DNA of 64,000 nucleotides from contig JAJDUB010000020.1 in assembly GCA_022826885.1 (NCBI GenBank), forward strand, positions 70,140 to 134,139, written 5' to 3'. Position 1 is the first letter of the stretch. Every line of letters begins with the position of its first letter. Made by a program: the position numbers and the translations under genes. Origin of the DNA: Gammaproteobacteria bacterium. Its GTDB lineage: Bacteria; Pseudomonadota; Gammaproteobacteria; Eutrophobiales; Eutrophobiaceae. Below, piece after piece: positions 35,459-44,784 of this stretch. The notes beneath the pieces are model-generated. The model was not told where the DNA came from and ran no database searches. It was given only the letters and a program-made list of their open reading frames with translations.

Positions 35459-35899
35459 ATGTCCATCGAGCAAACCTTGTCAATCATCAAGCCTGATGCT
35501 GTAGCCGGAAACCTGATTGGAGCGATATACCGGCGCTTTGAAGACGCAGGACTCAAAATCGTTGCGGCAAAAATGCTGCACCTGGATGAGCAGCGGGCTT
35601 CCGAATTTTACGCCGTGCACAGTGACAAACCTTTCTTCCGCGAACTGGTGGATTTCATGATTTCAGGCCCCATCATGGTACAGGTGCTGGAAGGCGAAGA
35701 TGCCATAACCAGGAACCGCGAACTGATGGGGGCGACCTTTCCCAGGAACGCCGAACCCGGCACTATCCGGGCAGACTTCTGCGATCGCGACGGCGACCAG
35801 GGAGAAAATGCGGTTCATGGTTCTGACGCGCAGGATACGGCACAGAACGAAATACGCTTCTTTTTCCGCGCAGAGGAAATCTGCCCGCGCACCCGGTGA
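35459..35899 (+). CDS. ndk: Nucleoside diphosphate kinase (Ndk)
   Basis: Ndk balances nucleoside triphosphates through a phosphohistidine. From ATG 35459 ([18 protein letters not shown]) it is 146 residues, three more than E. coli. The catalytic His is in ENAVHGSD and the end ICPRTR is typical. Two oddities lie in the Kpn loop. The usual GATNP reads GATFP, and the usual ADFADSxDEN reads [13 protein letters not shown], a three-residue acidic insertion just before the active-site segment. It is followed by rlmN as in many gammaproteobacteria. Confidence 0.93.
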   Translation: MSIEQTLSIIKPDAVAGNLIGAIYRRFEDAGLKIVAAKMLHLDEQRASEFYAVHSDKPFFRELVDFMISGPIMVQVLEGEDAITRNRELMGATFPRNAEPGTIRADFCDRDGDQGENAVHGSDAQDTAQNEIRFFFRAEEICPRTR

Positions 35900-35925
35900 G
35901 AAAACCGGGCTACAGGTAATCCAGC

Positions 35926-37029
35926 GTGGAACCAGGCATAAATTTATTTAATCTCAACCAGGCCGCGATGCGCGATTACTTTACCGGCATGGAGGAGCAA
36001 CCTTTTCGCGCCACGCAAGTGATGAAGTGGGTCTACCACCAGGGAGTAACCGATTTTGCCGATATGACCAACCTGAGCAAAGCTTTGCGCGATCGCCTGG
36101 CCGGTAACGCGTATTCGAATCTCCCGACCATCCTCTCTGAGAAGGTCTCAACAGACGGTACCCGTAAATGGTTGCTTCAGGTTGACGGCGATAACGCTAT
36201 CGAGACTGTTTTCATCCCGGAACCCGGCCGCGGCACCCTGTGTATCTCTTCTCAGGTCGGTTGCGCCCTGAATTGCGTCTTCTGCGCTACCGGCAAACAA
36301 GGATACAACCGTAACCTTTCAGTGGCGGAAATTATCGGGCAGGTCTGGCTGGCAAACAAACAACTGGGTTATTTCGACAGCCGCAAACGCATCATCACAA
36401 ATATCGTGCTGATGGGTATGGGTGAACCGTTGCTGAATTTCGATAACGTGGTCAAAGCGGTTGAACTGATAACCGATGACCTGGGCTTCGGACTGGCAAA
36501 TAAACGCGTTACCCTGAGTACTGCCGGGATTGTGCCTGCCATCATCAAGCTGTCCCAATTCAGCAGGATCAGCCTGGCGGTGTCATTGCACGCCGCCAAC
36601 GACGCGCTGCGGGATGAGCTGGTCCCGATTAACAGGTCTTACCCGATTCGCGAGTTGTTATCGGCATGCCGCCGCTATAGTGAAGCCACAAGGGGCGAAC
36701 TGATTACTTTTGAATACGTGTTATTGAGCGGTGTAAACGATTCCGAAAATGACGCCCGGGAACTTGCCGGATTATTGAGAGGCTTCCCTGCCAAGGTCAA
36801 CCTGATTATTTTCAATCCGTTCCCGGGTACCGGGTTCAGCCGATCTTCCATGGAAACCACAGACAAATTCCGGGATATACTGGTTGGTTCCGGCATCATT
36901 ACCATTACCCGGAAAACCCGCGGTGATGATATCGATGCGGCCTGCGGCCAACTGGTTGGACGCGTCCAGGCACGCGCCCGGAACAGGCAAAGACAGGACA
37001 GCGCAACCGGGGAGCAACAAACGGCCTAA
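35926..37029 (+). CDS. rlmN: 23S rRNA/tRNA (adenine-C2)-methyltransferase RlmN
   Basis: A radical-SAM enzyme that methylates A2503 of 23S rRNA and A37 of some tRNAs. The 367-residue product starts at GTG 35926. The 4Fe-4S motif is in [17 protein letters not shown], the SAM-binding [17 protein letters not shown] follows, and the methyl-carrying or resolving cysteine is in [13 protein letters not shown]. The rest matches RlmN ([15 protein letters not shown] near the start). It needs an Fe-S cluster and lies two genes after the SUF operon. rodZ follows directly; the pilW/pilF gene found here in relatives is missing. Confidence 0.96.
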   Translation: MEPGINLFNLNQAAMRDYFTGMEEQPFRATQVMKWVYHQGVTDFADMTNLSKALRDRLAGNAYSNLPTILSEKVSTDGTRKWLLQVDGDNAIETVFIPEPGRGTLCISSQVGCALNCVFCATGKQGYNRNLSVAEIIGQVWLANKQLGYFDSRKRIITNIVLMGMGEPLLNFDNVVKAVELITDDLGFGLANKRVTLSTAGIVPAIIKLSQFSRISLAVSLHAANDALRDELVPINRSYPIRELLSACRRYSEATRGELITFEYVLLSGVNDSENDARELAGLLRGFPAKVNLIIFNPFPGTGFSRSSMETTDKFRDILVGSGIITITRKTRGDDIDAACGQLVGRVQARARNRQRQDSATGEQQTA

Positions 37030-37031
37030 AA

Positions 37032-37976
37032 ATGACCGAGCAACAGAATACTGGGGAACCGACTACTCTCGGCGCATATCTGAAGCGCCTGCGTAATGAA
37101 AAGAACATTTCCGTAGCTGAAGTGGCGGCAAAGATGTACCTGCAACCCCAGGTCATAGAAGCCCTGGAACAAGATGACCATGAGAACCTGCCTGGACAAC
37201 TTTACATCTACGGTTACCTGCAGCATTACGCCAAAATACTTGATGCGCCAGCGGATCAGATCCTGTCCATGTATAAGAAAGACACGTCGGATCCGCGGGA
37301 ACAGGGCACGGAAGCGCCGACCCATCGGAAGCCGGATACAAAAGAACCCAAAAAATGGTTATACGCGATCATATATCTGGCGCTCTTCATCCTGGTGCTG
37401 TTGTCATTTGCGCTCTGGCGCAGCAAGTATGCACAGGAACCGGTAGAAGCCACCGGAGGCATGGACCACCCCGTCACGGTCGTCGAAGATACTGATACGC
37501 CGCCAGGCCAGGCGCGGAGTACTGAAACGGAAGGGACTGAACAGGAAACGTATGCTGCAGACATACCGGTGCCGGAGACGGCACAGGAACCGGAAACAAC
37601 CCCGGAACCAGTTGATGAGTCTCAAACCAACCAGACGCAGCAGCCGGAGACCCCAACTACAACCACAGAGAGTGAGCCTGGAACCGCTCCCACGCATGAA
37701 GAGAAGACAATTACCGCCGGTATCGGCCCGGACACGGTCAAGCTGGTCCTGTCCATCGACTGCTGGATTGAAATATTCGATGCCGACAACGAAAAAGTTT
37801 TCTATGACCTTGCCCGCGTCGGCCAGACACTGGTATTGAGCGGCACAGCTCCGTTTTCCGTCCTGCTCGGCAACGCAGATGCCGCCACTGTTGAATTCAA
37901 TAACACCCCCTTCGACATCACTCCGCATGTAACAGGCATCGGTATCGCCCGCTTCGTGCTGGGTGAGACACAATAA
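37032..37976 (+). CDS. rodZ: Cytoskeletal membrane protein RodZ
   Basis: RodZ links MreB filaments to the cell-wall elongation machinery. The 314-residue protein has a Cro-like helix-turn-helix (residues 9-75, LGAYLKRLRNEKNISVAEVAAKMYL), one transmembrane segment at about 113-133 (WLYAIIYLALFILVLLSFALW), a Thr/Glu/Pro/Gln-rich periplasmic linker of about 90 residues, and a C-terminal DUF4115 beta domain (VKLVLSIDCWIEIFDADNEKVFYD). The stop-start gap to rlmN is two bases. hisS follows without the ispG gene usually found between them. Confidence 0.93.
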   Translation: MTEQQNTGEPTTLGAYLKRLRNEKNISVAEVAAKMYLQPQVIEALEQDDHENLPGQLYIYGYLQHYAKILDAPADQILSMYKKDTSDPREQGTEAPTHRKPDTKEPKKWLYAIIYLALFILVLLSFALWRSKYAQEPVEATGGMDHPVTVVEDTDTPPGQARSTETEGTEQETYAADIPVPETAQEPETTPEPVDESQTNQTQQPETPTTTTESEPGTAPTHEEKTITAGIGPDTVKLVLSIDCWIEIFDADNEKVFYDLARVGQTLVLSGTAPFSVLLGNADAATVEFNNTPFDITPHVTGIGIARFVLGETQ

Positions 37977-37994
37977 ACCCGGGACAATTGGAAA

Positions 37995-39257
37995 ATGCAG
38001 GCTGTCAGGGGGATGCACGATACGCTTCCCGGCGATGCGCCCGGGTGGCGCCGGCTCGAACATACGGTGCAATCCGTTCTGCGCTCGTATTGCTACCGGG
38101 AAATCCGATTTCCCATCATTGAAAAAACCGAGCTATTTTCCCGCAGTATCGGCGCCGGTACGGACATCGTAAACAAGGAAATGTATACCTTCCAGGATCG
38201 CAACGGCGAATTTCTCACCTTGCGCCCGGAAGGGACTGCAGGTTGCGTACGCGCCCTGATACAACACGGATTAATCCACTCCGGGCCGCAAAAGGTCTGG
38301 TACCAGGGCCCCATGTTCCGCCATGAAAGGCCACAGAAAGGGCGGCAAAGACAATTCCACCAGGTCGGCGCCGAGGCATTCGGCATCGAAAGCCCCGATA
38401 TCGACGCGGAGTTGATACTGGTCTGTGCGCGCATCTGGAATGCCCTGGGGATCAACGATGTATGCCTGGAACTGAACTCACTGGGTTCTTACAGCGCGCG
38501 GCAACATTACCGAAACCTGCTGATCGAATACCTGTCCGATCATCGCGATCAACTCGATAGTGACAGTGTCAGGCGCCTGGAAACCAACCCCCTGCGGATT
38601 CTTGACAGCAAAAATCCGGAAATGCAAACCCTGATCAGCGGCGCGCCGTCGTTGCTTGATTCCATCGATGACGAATCCGCCGAACACTTTTCCGTTCTGC
38701 GGGGACTGCTCGACGCCAACAGCGTGGATTATGAAATCAACCCGCGGCTGGTGCGCGGACTTGATTACTATAACCGCACCGTATTTGAATGGATTACCGA
38801 CAGGCTGGGCGCGCAGGGAACCATTTGCGCCGGTGGGCGCTACGATGATCTCGTCGCCCAGGTCGGCGGCAAGCCTACTCCCGGCGTCGGCTTCGCCATG
38901 GGACTTGAACGCATACTGGAATTGATGGAACCCGGCCAGGAGGAGCAGGATACCGATACTCCCCGTTTCTACCAGGTGATGGCAGGCGCGGAGGCAGTGA
39001 AATCCGGGTCACTGCTTGCGGAGCGCCTGCGGGATGAAATGCCCGGACTGAAGTTGATGTTGCATTGTGGCGGAGGCAGCTTCAAAAGCCAGCTCAGGAA
39101 AGCGGATAAATCCGGGGCGGAATACGCCCTGATCCTTGGTGATGAAGAAGTAGCGAAAAATACCGTTCAGATAAAACCGCTGCGTAAGGATTCGGGACAG
39201 TACGAGGTTTCCCGGGATAAACTGGTGGATGAGATAACCAGACTGATGGGAGAATAG
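37995..39257 (+). CDS. hisS: Histidyl-tRNA synthetase (HisS)
   Basis: A 420-residue class II synthetase that charges tRNA-His. It shows MQAVRGMHDTLPGDAPGWRRLE at the start, motif 2 in YQGPMFRHERPQKGRQRQFHQVGAEAFG, the histidine-A loop RGLDYYNRTVFEW and motif 3 GVGFAMGLERILELM. A C-terminal anticodon-binding domain completes it. It lies between rodZ and a yfgM-like gene, the usual neighbourhood. A hybrid repeat lies just after the stop. Confidence 0.96.
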   Translation: MQAVRGMHDTLPGDAPGWRRLEHTVQSVLRSYCYREIRFPIIEKTELFSRSIGAGTDIVNKEMYTFQDRNGEFLTLRPEGTAGCVRALIQHGLIHSGPQKVWYQGPMFRHERPQKGRQRQFHQVGAEAFGIESPDIDAELILVCARIWNALGINDVCLELNSLGSYSARQHYRNLLIEYLSDHRDQLDSDSVRRLETNPLRILDSKNPEMQTLISGAPSLLDSIDDESAEHFSVLRGLLDANSVDYEINPRLVRGLDYYNRTVFEWITDRLGAQGTICAGGRYDDLVAQVGGKPTPGVGFAMGLERILELMEPGQEEQDTDTPRFYQVMAGAEAVKSGSLLAERLRDEMPGLKLMLHCGGGSFKSQLRKADKSGAEYALILGDEEVAKNTVQIKPLRKDSGQYEVSRDKLVDEITRLMGE

Positions 39258-39260
39258 ACA

Positions 39261-39294
39261 GGGACAGAGATAGATGTGATTTTACTCTGACTCC
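39261..39294. repeat. Hybrid R1-left / R2-right repeat
   Basis: The left end reads GGGACAGA, the R1 arm, while the right end reads GATTTTACTCTGACTCC, the R2 arm. Neither has its own partner here, so it looks like a recombinant or decayed pair. It is four bases after the hisS stop and upstream of the yfgM-like gene. Confidence 0.6.
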
Positions 39295-39306
39295 TGTTAT
39301 TCATTG

Positions 39307-39312
39307 TATAAT
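39307..39312 (+). promoter_or_regulatory. Candidate -10 box for the yfgM-bamB-der run
   Basis: A consensus TATAAT lies 28 bases before the TTG start of the yfgM-like gene. No good -35 is found at 16-18 bases; the nearest TTTACT is inside the hybrid repeat, 20 bases upstream. Confidence 0.3.
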
Positions 39313-39339
39313 CAGTCTTTTGCCGTTTAGGAGAATCCC

Positions 39340-39972
39340 TTGGACGTTTACACTGCTGAAGCGCAGCAGATCGAAGATATCAAGAAATGGTGGCGTGAAA
39401 ACGGGTTATCCGTTGTGCTCGGCCTGACCCTGGGCGTCTCGGGGATATTCGGCTGGCGTTACTGGCAGGGCGAGAAGATTGAAAGTGCGGAGGCCGCGTC
39501 CGCCCTGTATTCGGACATGGTAGTCTCGTTGCAGAACGAAAACCGGACACAGGCGCGGGAAGCTGCCGATACGATACTGGCGGAATACGGAAACACCACG
39601 TACGGTGTTTTTGCCCTGATGTCGCTCGCCGGGCTGGCCGCGGACGATGATGACCTGGCTGCTGCCGAAACGCACCTGCGCCGGGCCCTGGAGCAAACCG
39701 GAGATGAGTCACTTTCTCACGTTATCCGCACCAGGCTGATCCGGATTCTCATCGGCCGGAATGAACTGGACCAGGCATACGCACTCTCGAAGCGGCAGGA
39801 ACAAGGCGCGTTCGCGGCCGTTTATGACGAATTGTCGGGAGACATCAGCATCCGGCAGGGTAATGCCGAAGCGGCGCGCGCTGCCTATCAGCAGGCGCTC
39901 AACAAGTTACTCGCAGACGGACGTGACGTTTCCACCCTTGAACTCAAGCTCAACAATATCGGGCAGCCGTAA
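39340..39972 (+). CDS. YfgM-like ancillary protein of the Sec translocon / BAM neighbourhood
   Basis: A 210-residue protein that starts at TTG 39340, supported by TTAGGAG seven bases upstream. It has a short cytoplasmic N terminus (DVYTAEAQQIEDIKKWWRENG), one transmembrane segment (about residues 22-44), and a periplasmic TPR-like domain (TPR_21 type) with repeats around FALMSLAGLAADDDDLAAAE and AAYQQALNKLLADG. E. coli YfgM interacts with the SecYEG-PpiD complex. Its order hisS-yfgM-bamB-der is conserved. Confidence 0.88.
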   Translation: MDVYTAEAQQIEDIKKWWRENGLSVVLGLTLGVSGIFGWRYWQGEKIESAEAASALYSDMVVSLQNENRTQAREAADTILAEYGNTTYGVFALMSLAGLAADDDDLAAAETHLRRALEQTGDESLSHVIRTRLIRILIGRNELDQAYALSKRQEQGAFAAVYDELSGDISIRQGNAEAARAAYQQALNKLLADGRDVSTLELKLNNIGQP

Positions 39973-39992
39973 TCCGGCTGGAGCGGTGAACA

Positions 39993-41225
39993 ATGCGGGT
40001 TAGTACTCTTTCCAGGCTTCCCGTTACCATCCTGTCCATTGCGTTGGTCCTGTCAGGCTGCGCGGCGACGGAAAGAGTAACAAATTATTTCAAGGGCGGC
40101 AGTGATAATGCCGAACCTCCCAATCCGCTGTACGAATTCAGGCCGCTCATCAACGTCATTGAGCTCTGGAAGAAGAATAACGGGGTTGGCACGGACGAGC
40201 AGTACCTGAAACTTGCCCCGGTCGTCGTCGACCAGCGCCTGTACGTGGTCGATTCGGCCGGTAGCATCGGGGCCATGGATGCCACAAACGGCAAGCGGCT
40301 GTGGCAGGAGAAAATGGACGCATCGGAATCGATTGACGGTGATTCGGGCTGGTTTCGCGGCGAAGATATCCACATTACGGGGGGACCGGGTTACGGGGAA
40401 AACACGCTCCTGGTCGGCTCTCTTGAAGGAGAAGTTGTCTCCCTGTCTGCCGAAAACGGCAGTGAATTATGGCGCACCCGGGTATCGAGCGAAGTATTGT
40501 CCGCCCCGCAAAGGGACGCGGACATCGTTATCGTCAGAACCATCGACGGCAAGGTGTTCGGTCTCGACGCCGACGATGGCAGACGGCTGTGGATTTATGA
40601 CAGGACGGTGCCGCCGCTGACACTCCGGGGTACCAGCACGCCTGCCATCGACAGCGGCGTCGTGGTGGCCGGATTTGACGGCGGCAAGATGGCTGCCCTG
40701 GACGTCCGTACCGGTAAATTGCTCTGGGAGGCCAGCATCGCTGCCGCGCGGGGGCGTTCCGAACTGGAGCGCATGGTGGACATCGATGCGCAGCCAACGA
40801 TAGTGGACGGCACGGTCTATATCGCCACGTTCCAGGGCCACATGGCGGCCGTGCAACTGGAGTCCGGCCGTATCCTGTGGAGCAACGACCTGTCTTCCTA
40901 TGCCGGTTTCAGCGCCGATGACCAGAATATTTACGTGACCGACGAGGACAGCCATGTATGGGCGCTGGACAGGTTCAGCGGTTCGGTGCTGTGGGAACTC
41001 GAAGACCTGCACGCCCGCGCGGTTACCGCGCCGGGGTCCGTCGGCGATCAGGTCGTCGTGGGGGACTTTGAGGGTTATTTGCACTGGATCAGCAAGAACA
41101 CCGGTGAATTCACTGCCAGGACGCGACTCTGCAAGGAGCCTGTTATTGCAAAACCGATTGTAGTAGGCAATATAATTTACGCTTATTGCAGCGACGGCAG
41201 GCTGGCTGCTTATACTTACCGATGA
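39993..41225 (+). CDS. bamB: Outer-membrane assembly lipoprotein BamB
   Basis: BamB is a beta-propeller lipoprotein of the BAM complex that helps insert outer-membrane proteins. The 410-residue protein has a lipoprotein signal with lipobox LSGC (Cys at residue 23). It has PQQ-like blade repeats, each with a GxLxWxx element: ATNGKRLWQEKM, ENGSELWRTRV, DDGRRLWIYD, RTGKLLWEASI, ESGRILWSNDL and FSGSVLWELED. The ATG at 39993 follows GGAGCGGTGAACA. It sits between yfgM and der, and bamC lies just beyond der on the other strand. Confidence 0.94.
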   Translation: MRVSTLSRLPVTILSIALVLSGCAATERVTNYFKGGSDNAEPPNPLYEFRPLINVIELWKKNNGVGTDEQYLKLAPVVVDQRLYVVDSAGSIGAMDATNGKRLWQEKMDASESIDGDSGWFRGEDIHITGGPGYGENTLLVGSLEGEVVSLSAENGSELWRTRVSSEVLSAPQRDADIVIVRTIDGKVFGLDADDGRRLWIYDRTVPPLTLRGTSTPAIDSGVVVAGFDGGKMAALDVRTGKLLWEASIAAARGRSELERMVDIDAQPTIVDGTVYIATFQGHMAAVQLESGRILWSNDLSSYAGFSADDQNIYVTDEDSHVWALDRFSGSVLWELEDLHARAVTAPGSVGDQVVVGDFEGYLHWISKNTGEFTARTRLCKEPVIAKPIVVGNIIYAYCSDGRLAAYTYR

Positions 41226-41237
41226 CCCTCTTTTGTC

Positions 41238-42617
41238 ATGACTCCTGTCATTGCCATTGTCGGCTGTCCCAATGTCGGGAAATCGACATTATTCAACCGC
41301 CTGACCCGCTCCCGCTCGGCGCTGGTCGCGGATGAACCCGGCGTTACCAGGGACAGACAGTACGGCTATGCCGATCTGCATGATACCGCCATCCTGTTGA
41401 TTGACACGGGCGGAATAGCCGGCAGCCCTGATGACTCCGGTCAACTGTACGCTTCGGTCAGCGGGCAAACCATACAGGCGATCGATGAAGCGGATGCTAT
41501 CCTGTGGTTGACGGACGGCCGTTCAGGCCCGACGGCAGGGGACCTGGAACTGGCCGAAACTATGAGGACACTGGCAAAACCGGTTTTTTTCGTAGTTAAT
41601 AAAATCGATGGGATCGGCCCTGAGACCGCAGCTGCCGAGTTTCATTCCATTGGAGGATTCTCCCCGCCCGTTCCCGTCTCGGCGAAAACAGGCGATGGGA
41701 TTGACAGGCTGCTGGACGCCATCTCCGATTCCTTTCCGCAAAAGGGCGCCCTGCCGGAAGAAAAACCCGGTATCGTCAAGGTATCCATCATCGGCCGGCC
41801 CAACGTCGGCAAGTCCACCTTGCTGAACCGGATCACCGGAGAAGAACGGATGCTGACCTCGGCGTTGCCGGGGACGACCCGGGACAGCATCACGGTGCCG
41901 CACCAGCGCAGGCAAATCGATTACCTGATCACCGACACGGCGGGTATTCGCAGGCGCAGCAAGGTCACCGATAAAATTGAAAAGTTCAGTGTCATTAAAA
42001 GCCTGAAAGCCATCGAAACATGCCGCATCGTGATACTGGTAACGGACGCCCGGGATGTCATCTCCGACCAGGACCAGACCTTGCTTGGACTGATCAACCA
42101 GGCAGGGAAGGCGCTGATTATTGCGGTCAACAAGTGGGACGGCCTCAGCCAGCAGCAGAAATCGACCATCCGGCGGCAACTGGACAGAAAAACCGGATTT
42201 ATCGATTATGCCTGTATCCACCACATATCGGCGCTGCACGGAACGGGGGTAGGGAAACTGTTCGACAGCATCGACAGGATTACCCGGTCCTGGCGGCGCG
42301 ATTTCAACGCTTCAACGATGACTGCTTTCCTGAACGAAGCATTGACGGCAAATCCACCGCCCATGGTCAGGGGCCGGCGCATCAAGCTCAAGTATGCCCA
42401 CCTGGGAGGAAACGACCCCATCCGCATCATCATCCACGGCAACCAGACCCGCGACACCCCGGCCCATTACCGCCGTTATTTAGCCAATTTTTTCCGTAGA
42501 AGAATGAACCTGACGGGGACGCCCGTATTCATCGAGTTCAAACACGGCGATAATCCCTACAAAGCATCCGGGAATACTTTCACCAGGCGCCAGTTTCGCA
42601 GGCGCCGGCGCTATTAA
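41238..42617 (+). CDS. der: Ribosome assembly GTPase Der (EngA)
   Basis: Der has two tandem GTPase domains and acts in 50S subunit maturation. The 459-residue protein shows G1 motifs GCPNVGKS near residue 8 and GRPNVGKS near residue 186, DTGG and DTAG switch motifs, and NKID and NKWD specificity motifs. A C-terminal KH-like domain follows (PPMVRGRRIKLKYAHLGGNDPIRIIIHGN). The tail is Arg-rich (FTRRQFRRRRRY). Its stop overlaps the convergent bamC stop by four bases. Confidence 0.97.
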   Translation: MTPVIAIVGCPNVGKSTLFNRLTRSRSALVADEPGVTRDRQYGYADLHDTAILLIDTGGIAGSPDDSGQLYASVSGQTIQAIDEADAILWLTDGRSGPTAGDLELAETMRTLAKPVFFVVNKIDGIGPETAAAEFHSIGGFSPPVPVSAKTGDGIDRLLDAISDSFPQKGALPEEKPGIVKVSIIGRPNVGKSTLLNRITGEERMLTSALPGTTRDSITVPHQRRQIDYLITDTAGIRRRSKVTDKIEKFSVIKSLKAIETCRIVILVTDARDVISDQDQTLLGLINQAGKALIIAVNKWDGLSQQQKSTIRRQLDRKTGFIDYACIHHISALHGTGVGKLFDSIDRITRSWRRDFNASTMTAFLNEALTANPPPMVRGRRIKLKYAHLGGNDPIRIIIHGNQTRDTPAHYRRYLANFFRRRMNLTGTPVFIEFKHGDNPYKASGNTFTRRQFRRRRRY

Positions 42618-43678
42618 TTCACCGGATAACGGTCGCGAATCAACGCCAGTATGCGGGCAGCGTCATCCGTTGCTTCCCATTCATCATCTTCGTTGACCAC
42701 GATCAACTCGGTACTGTTGCCGACACCCGTCAGACTGATCTGCCAGGAACCATCGCCGTCATTGCCGCCTTTCCAGAACGCCAGCCTGGAGAAAAAACCT
42801 TTCTTCTCGCTGCGTTGCGGAGCGCCGCCGGCGACCACGTAGTAGCCTTCGGCTTCATCACCGCCGACAATCTGCAGTCCGCTGTTCTGCAACGCGATCC
42901 CCGTATTCTTCCAGGCCAGTTCAAACGCTTCGGGTATGCTCAGGTACATCTTGCCTTCTCCTGCGTCGACAACACGGAGATCTTTACCCGGCCCGCTCCG
43001 GGTCACAGCGCCTGGGTCCGCGGCGGCGGTAACGGTGGTTGCAGGTTCTCCGACAGGTTCGCCGGGGCCGATAAACAAACTGAGGTCGGCCGCAAACTGC
43101 CTTTCAAGTGCCGTGTCCTTGCCCTGGTCAAGCCAGTCCGAGTTGTCATCGAGCCGGGTCTGGCGCTCCTGGCTGATTATAAGGACAGAAGTATCCGCCG
43201 TGGCCCCGGGTTCCGCAAAAATCCTGTATTTATAACGGTATTGCAGGCCTGTCTGCTCATCGGGCTGTGACCAGCCCGTCTCAAGCACGCCGAGTTCCGA
43301 GTCTTCCAGTTCAACCGTGTAGTTTTTCGACTCGACAAATTCAATCAGGTCCGGCCAGAGCAGATTTACCGGAATGGACAAGGACAATAATTGCTCATCA
43401 GCTTCCGTAGTTCCGATACTCACCCCCGGACTTCCCGGGGCACGCGGATTTCTGTAACGGGACAGGGTTACCGGCGCTTCGTTCGGGATGTTCATTGAAT
43501 CGTTAATGGCGTCGGCAGTCAGATCCGGGGGGATTTCCAGGTCCGGCATGCTCTCGCTTTTTTTGTATTCACTCTTCTTGTCGGGAAGAATTTTCCCGAT
43601 ATCCGGCATATAAGCGCAGGACGTCAGGAAACATATCCCGAACACACATGCCGCAATGGCTGGGATCTCTCTCTTCAT
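42614..43678 (-). CDS. bamC: Outer-membrane assembly lipoprotein BamC (NlpB)
   Basis: A 354-residue lipoprotein of the BAM complex. The signal ends in the lipobox FLTSC with Cys at residue 21. It has the long unstructured region typical of BamC, with PDLEIPPDLTADAINDSMNIP, and then two helix-grip domains (LLWPDLIEFVESKNYTVELED; AFELAWKNTGIALQNSGLQIVGGDEAEGYYVV). The start is only three bases after the dapA stop, so dapA-bamC form an operon, as in E. coli. Confidence 0.92.
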   Translation of the reverse strand: MKREIPAIAACVFGICFLTSCAYMPDIGKILPDKKSEYKKSESMPDLEIPPDLTADAINDSMNIPNEAPVTLSRYRNPRAPGSPGVSIGTTEADEQLLSLSIPVNLLWPDLIEFVESKNYTVELEDSELGVLETGWSQPDEQTGLQYRYKYRIFAEPGATADTSVLIISQERQTRLDDNSDWLDQGKDTALERQFAADLSLFIGPGEPVGEPATTVTAAADPGAVTRSGPGKDLRVVDAGEGKMYLSIPEAFELAWKNTGIALQNSGLQIVGGDEAEGYYVVAGGAPQRSEKKGFFSRLAFWKGGNDGDGSWQISLTGVGNSTELIVVNEDDEWEATDDAARILALIRDRYPVN

Positions 43679-43681
43679 AAG

Positions 43682-44569
43682 TCACATTACCTCTGCTTGT
43701 CTCATGGCCGCCTCAACCCGGGTATGATACTCTTCCGATAACCAGGTCATGGGCAAACGGATACCGTCTTCAATCAGCCCCAGGCGCTGCACTGCCCACT
43801 TGGCGGGTATCGGGTTGGACTCCAGGAACAGCGATTGGTGCAACCCCAGCAGTTTGGCATCCAGGGCCTTGGCCGCGTCCCGGTTTCCGGCCGTCGCCAA
43901 CCGGCATAATTCGTGCATCGCCGCCGGCGCCACATTGGCGGTCACGGATATCACGCCATCGCCACCCATAAGCATAAAATCGCAGGCTGTTTCATCATCG
44001 CCGCTCAGCAGCAAAAAATCGTCTCCACAATCTTCACGTATCGTTTTGACCCGCGCAAGGTCGCCCGTGGCTTCCTTGACGCCGATGATGTTACCGACCC
44101 CGGCAAGCCTGGATACGGTTTCCGGCAACATGTCGCAGGCCGTTCTTCCTGGTACATTGTAAAGTATCTGCGGGATGGAAACACTGTCGGCAACTACCTT
44201 GAAATGCTCATACAAACCCGTCTGGGTCGGCTTGTTGTAATAAGGCGTAACAAGCAAACAAGCGTCGGCCCCGGCTTGCTTGGCATAGGCTGTCAGTTCC
44301 ATCGCTTCGATGGTCGAATTTGCCCCTGTTCCGGCGATGACGGGTATGCGTCTGTTGACGATTTCCACAATCCGTTTGATCACTCGGCAGTGTTCTTCCG
44401 TCATCAAGGTAGCAGATTCCCCTGTCGTTCCTACCGCAACGATGCCGTCAGTTTTTTGCTCGATGTGGTATTCGAGGAGGCGCTCAAGGCTCTCCATGTC
44501 CACCGGAGTATCCGGCCCAACGCCACTTCTCATTGGAGTGACGACAGCGACAAGACTACCTGTAAACAT
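43682..44569 (-). CDS. dapA: 4-hydroxy-tetrahydrodipicolinate synthase (DapA)
   Basis: DapA condenses pyruvate and aspartate semialdehyde in lysine/diaminopimelate synthesis. From ATG 44569 ([13 protein letters not shown]) it has 295 residues, the normal length; a TTG six codons upstream is in frame but unlikely. Motifs are [10 protein letters not shown], the catalytic tyrosine in [14 protein letters not shown] and [11 protein letters not shown], and the Schiff-base lysine in [13 protein letters not shown]. It is divergent from gcvR, and the gap between them carries a tandem repeat with TATAAT boxes. Confidence 0.96.
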   Translation of the reverse strand: MFTGSLVAVVTPMRSGVGPDTPVDMESLERLLEYHIEQKTDGIVAVGTTGESATLMTEEHCRVIKRIVEIVNRRIPVIAGTGANSTIEAMELTAYAKQAGADACLLVTPYYNKPTQTGLYEHFKVVADSVSIPQILYNVPGRTACDMLPETVSRLAGVGNIIGVKEATGDLARVKTIREDCGDDFLLLSGDDETACDFMLMGGDGVISVTANVAPAAMHELCRLATAGNRDAAKALDAKLLGLHQSLFLESNPIPAKWAVQRLGLIEDGIRLPMTWLSEEYHTRVEAAMRQAEVM

Positions 44570-44650
44570 GGCGTTCGAATCCTGCAATGCGGTAAACCAA
44601 AAGAGATTTAATATGTTCCAGACATAGCCGACCCCCTGCCGAGGGCAGAT

Positions 44651-44715
44651 AAAATGTCCATATCACGTATAATAACGGCAAATATGTCCATTTCTGTATA
44701 ATAAGACAGATATGG
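44651..44715. repeat. Imperfect direct repeat with two TATAAT boxes between dapA and gcvR
   Basis: Two copies of a unit beginning ATGTCCAT and ending GTATAATAA lie 29-30 bases apart (TATAAT at 44668-44673 and 44697-44702). The second copy also forms an inverted repeat with ACAGATATGG at 44706-44715. It may hold tandem promoters for gcvR, though -35 boxes are poor. The rest of the 215-base gap shows nothing clear. Confidence 0.5.
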
Positions 44716-44784
44716 TACTTGTCCGACCCGCTGATGACAAGATGAAGGTTTGCCCTGTAAGGATGCCTCACCCGGATTATAAAA

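Noticed and set aside
44574-44600. tRNA-like GTTCGAATCC near the dapA start, ending in ACCA
   Set aside because: No T-stem or acceptor pairing can be formed around it; it is part of the dapA 5' region.
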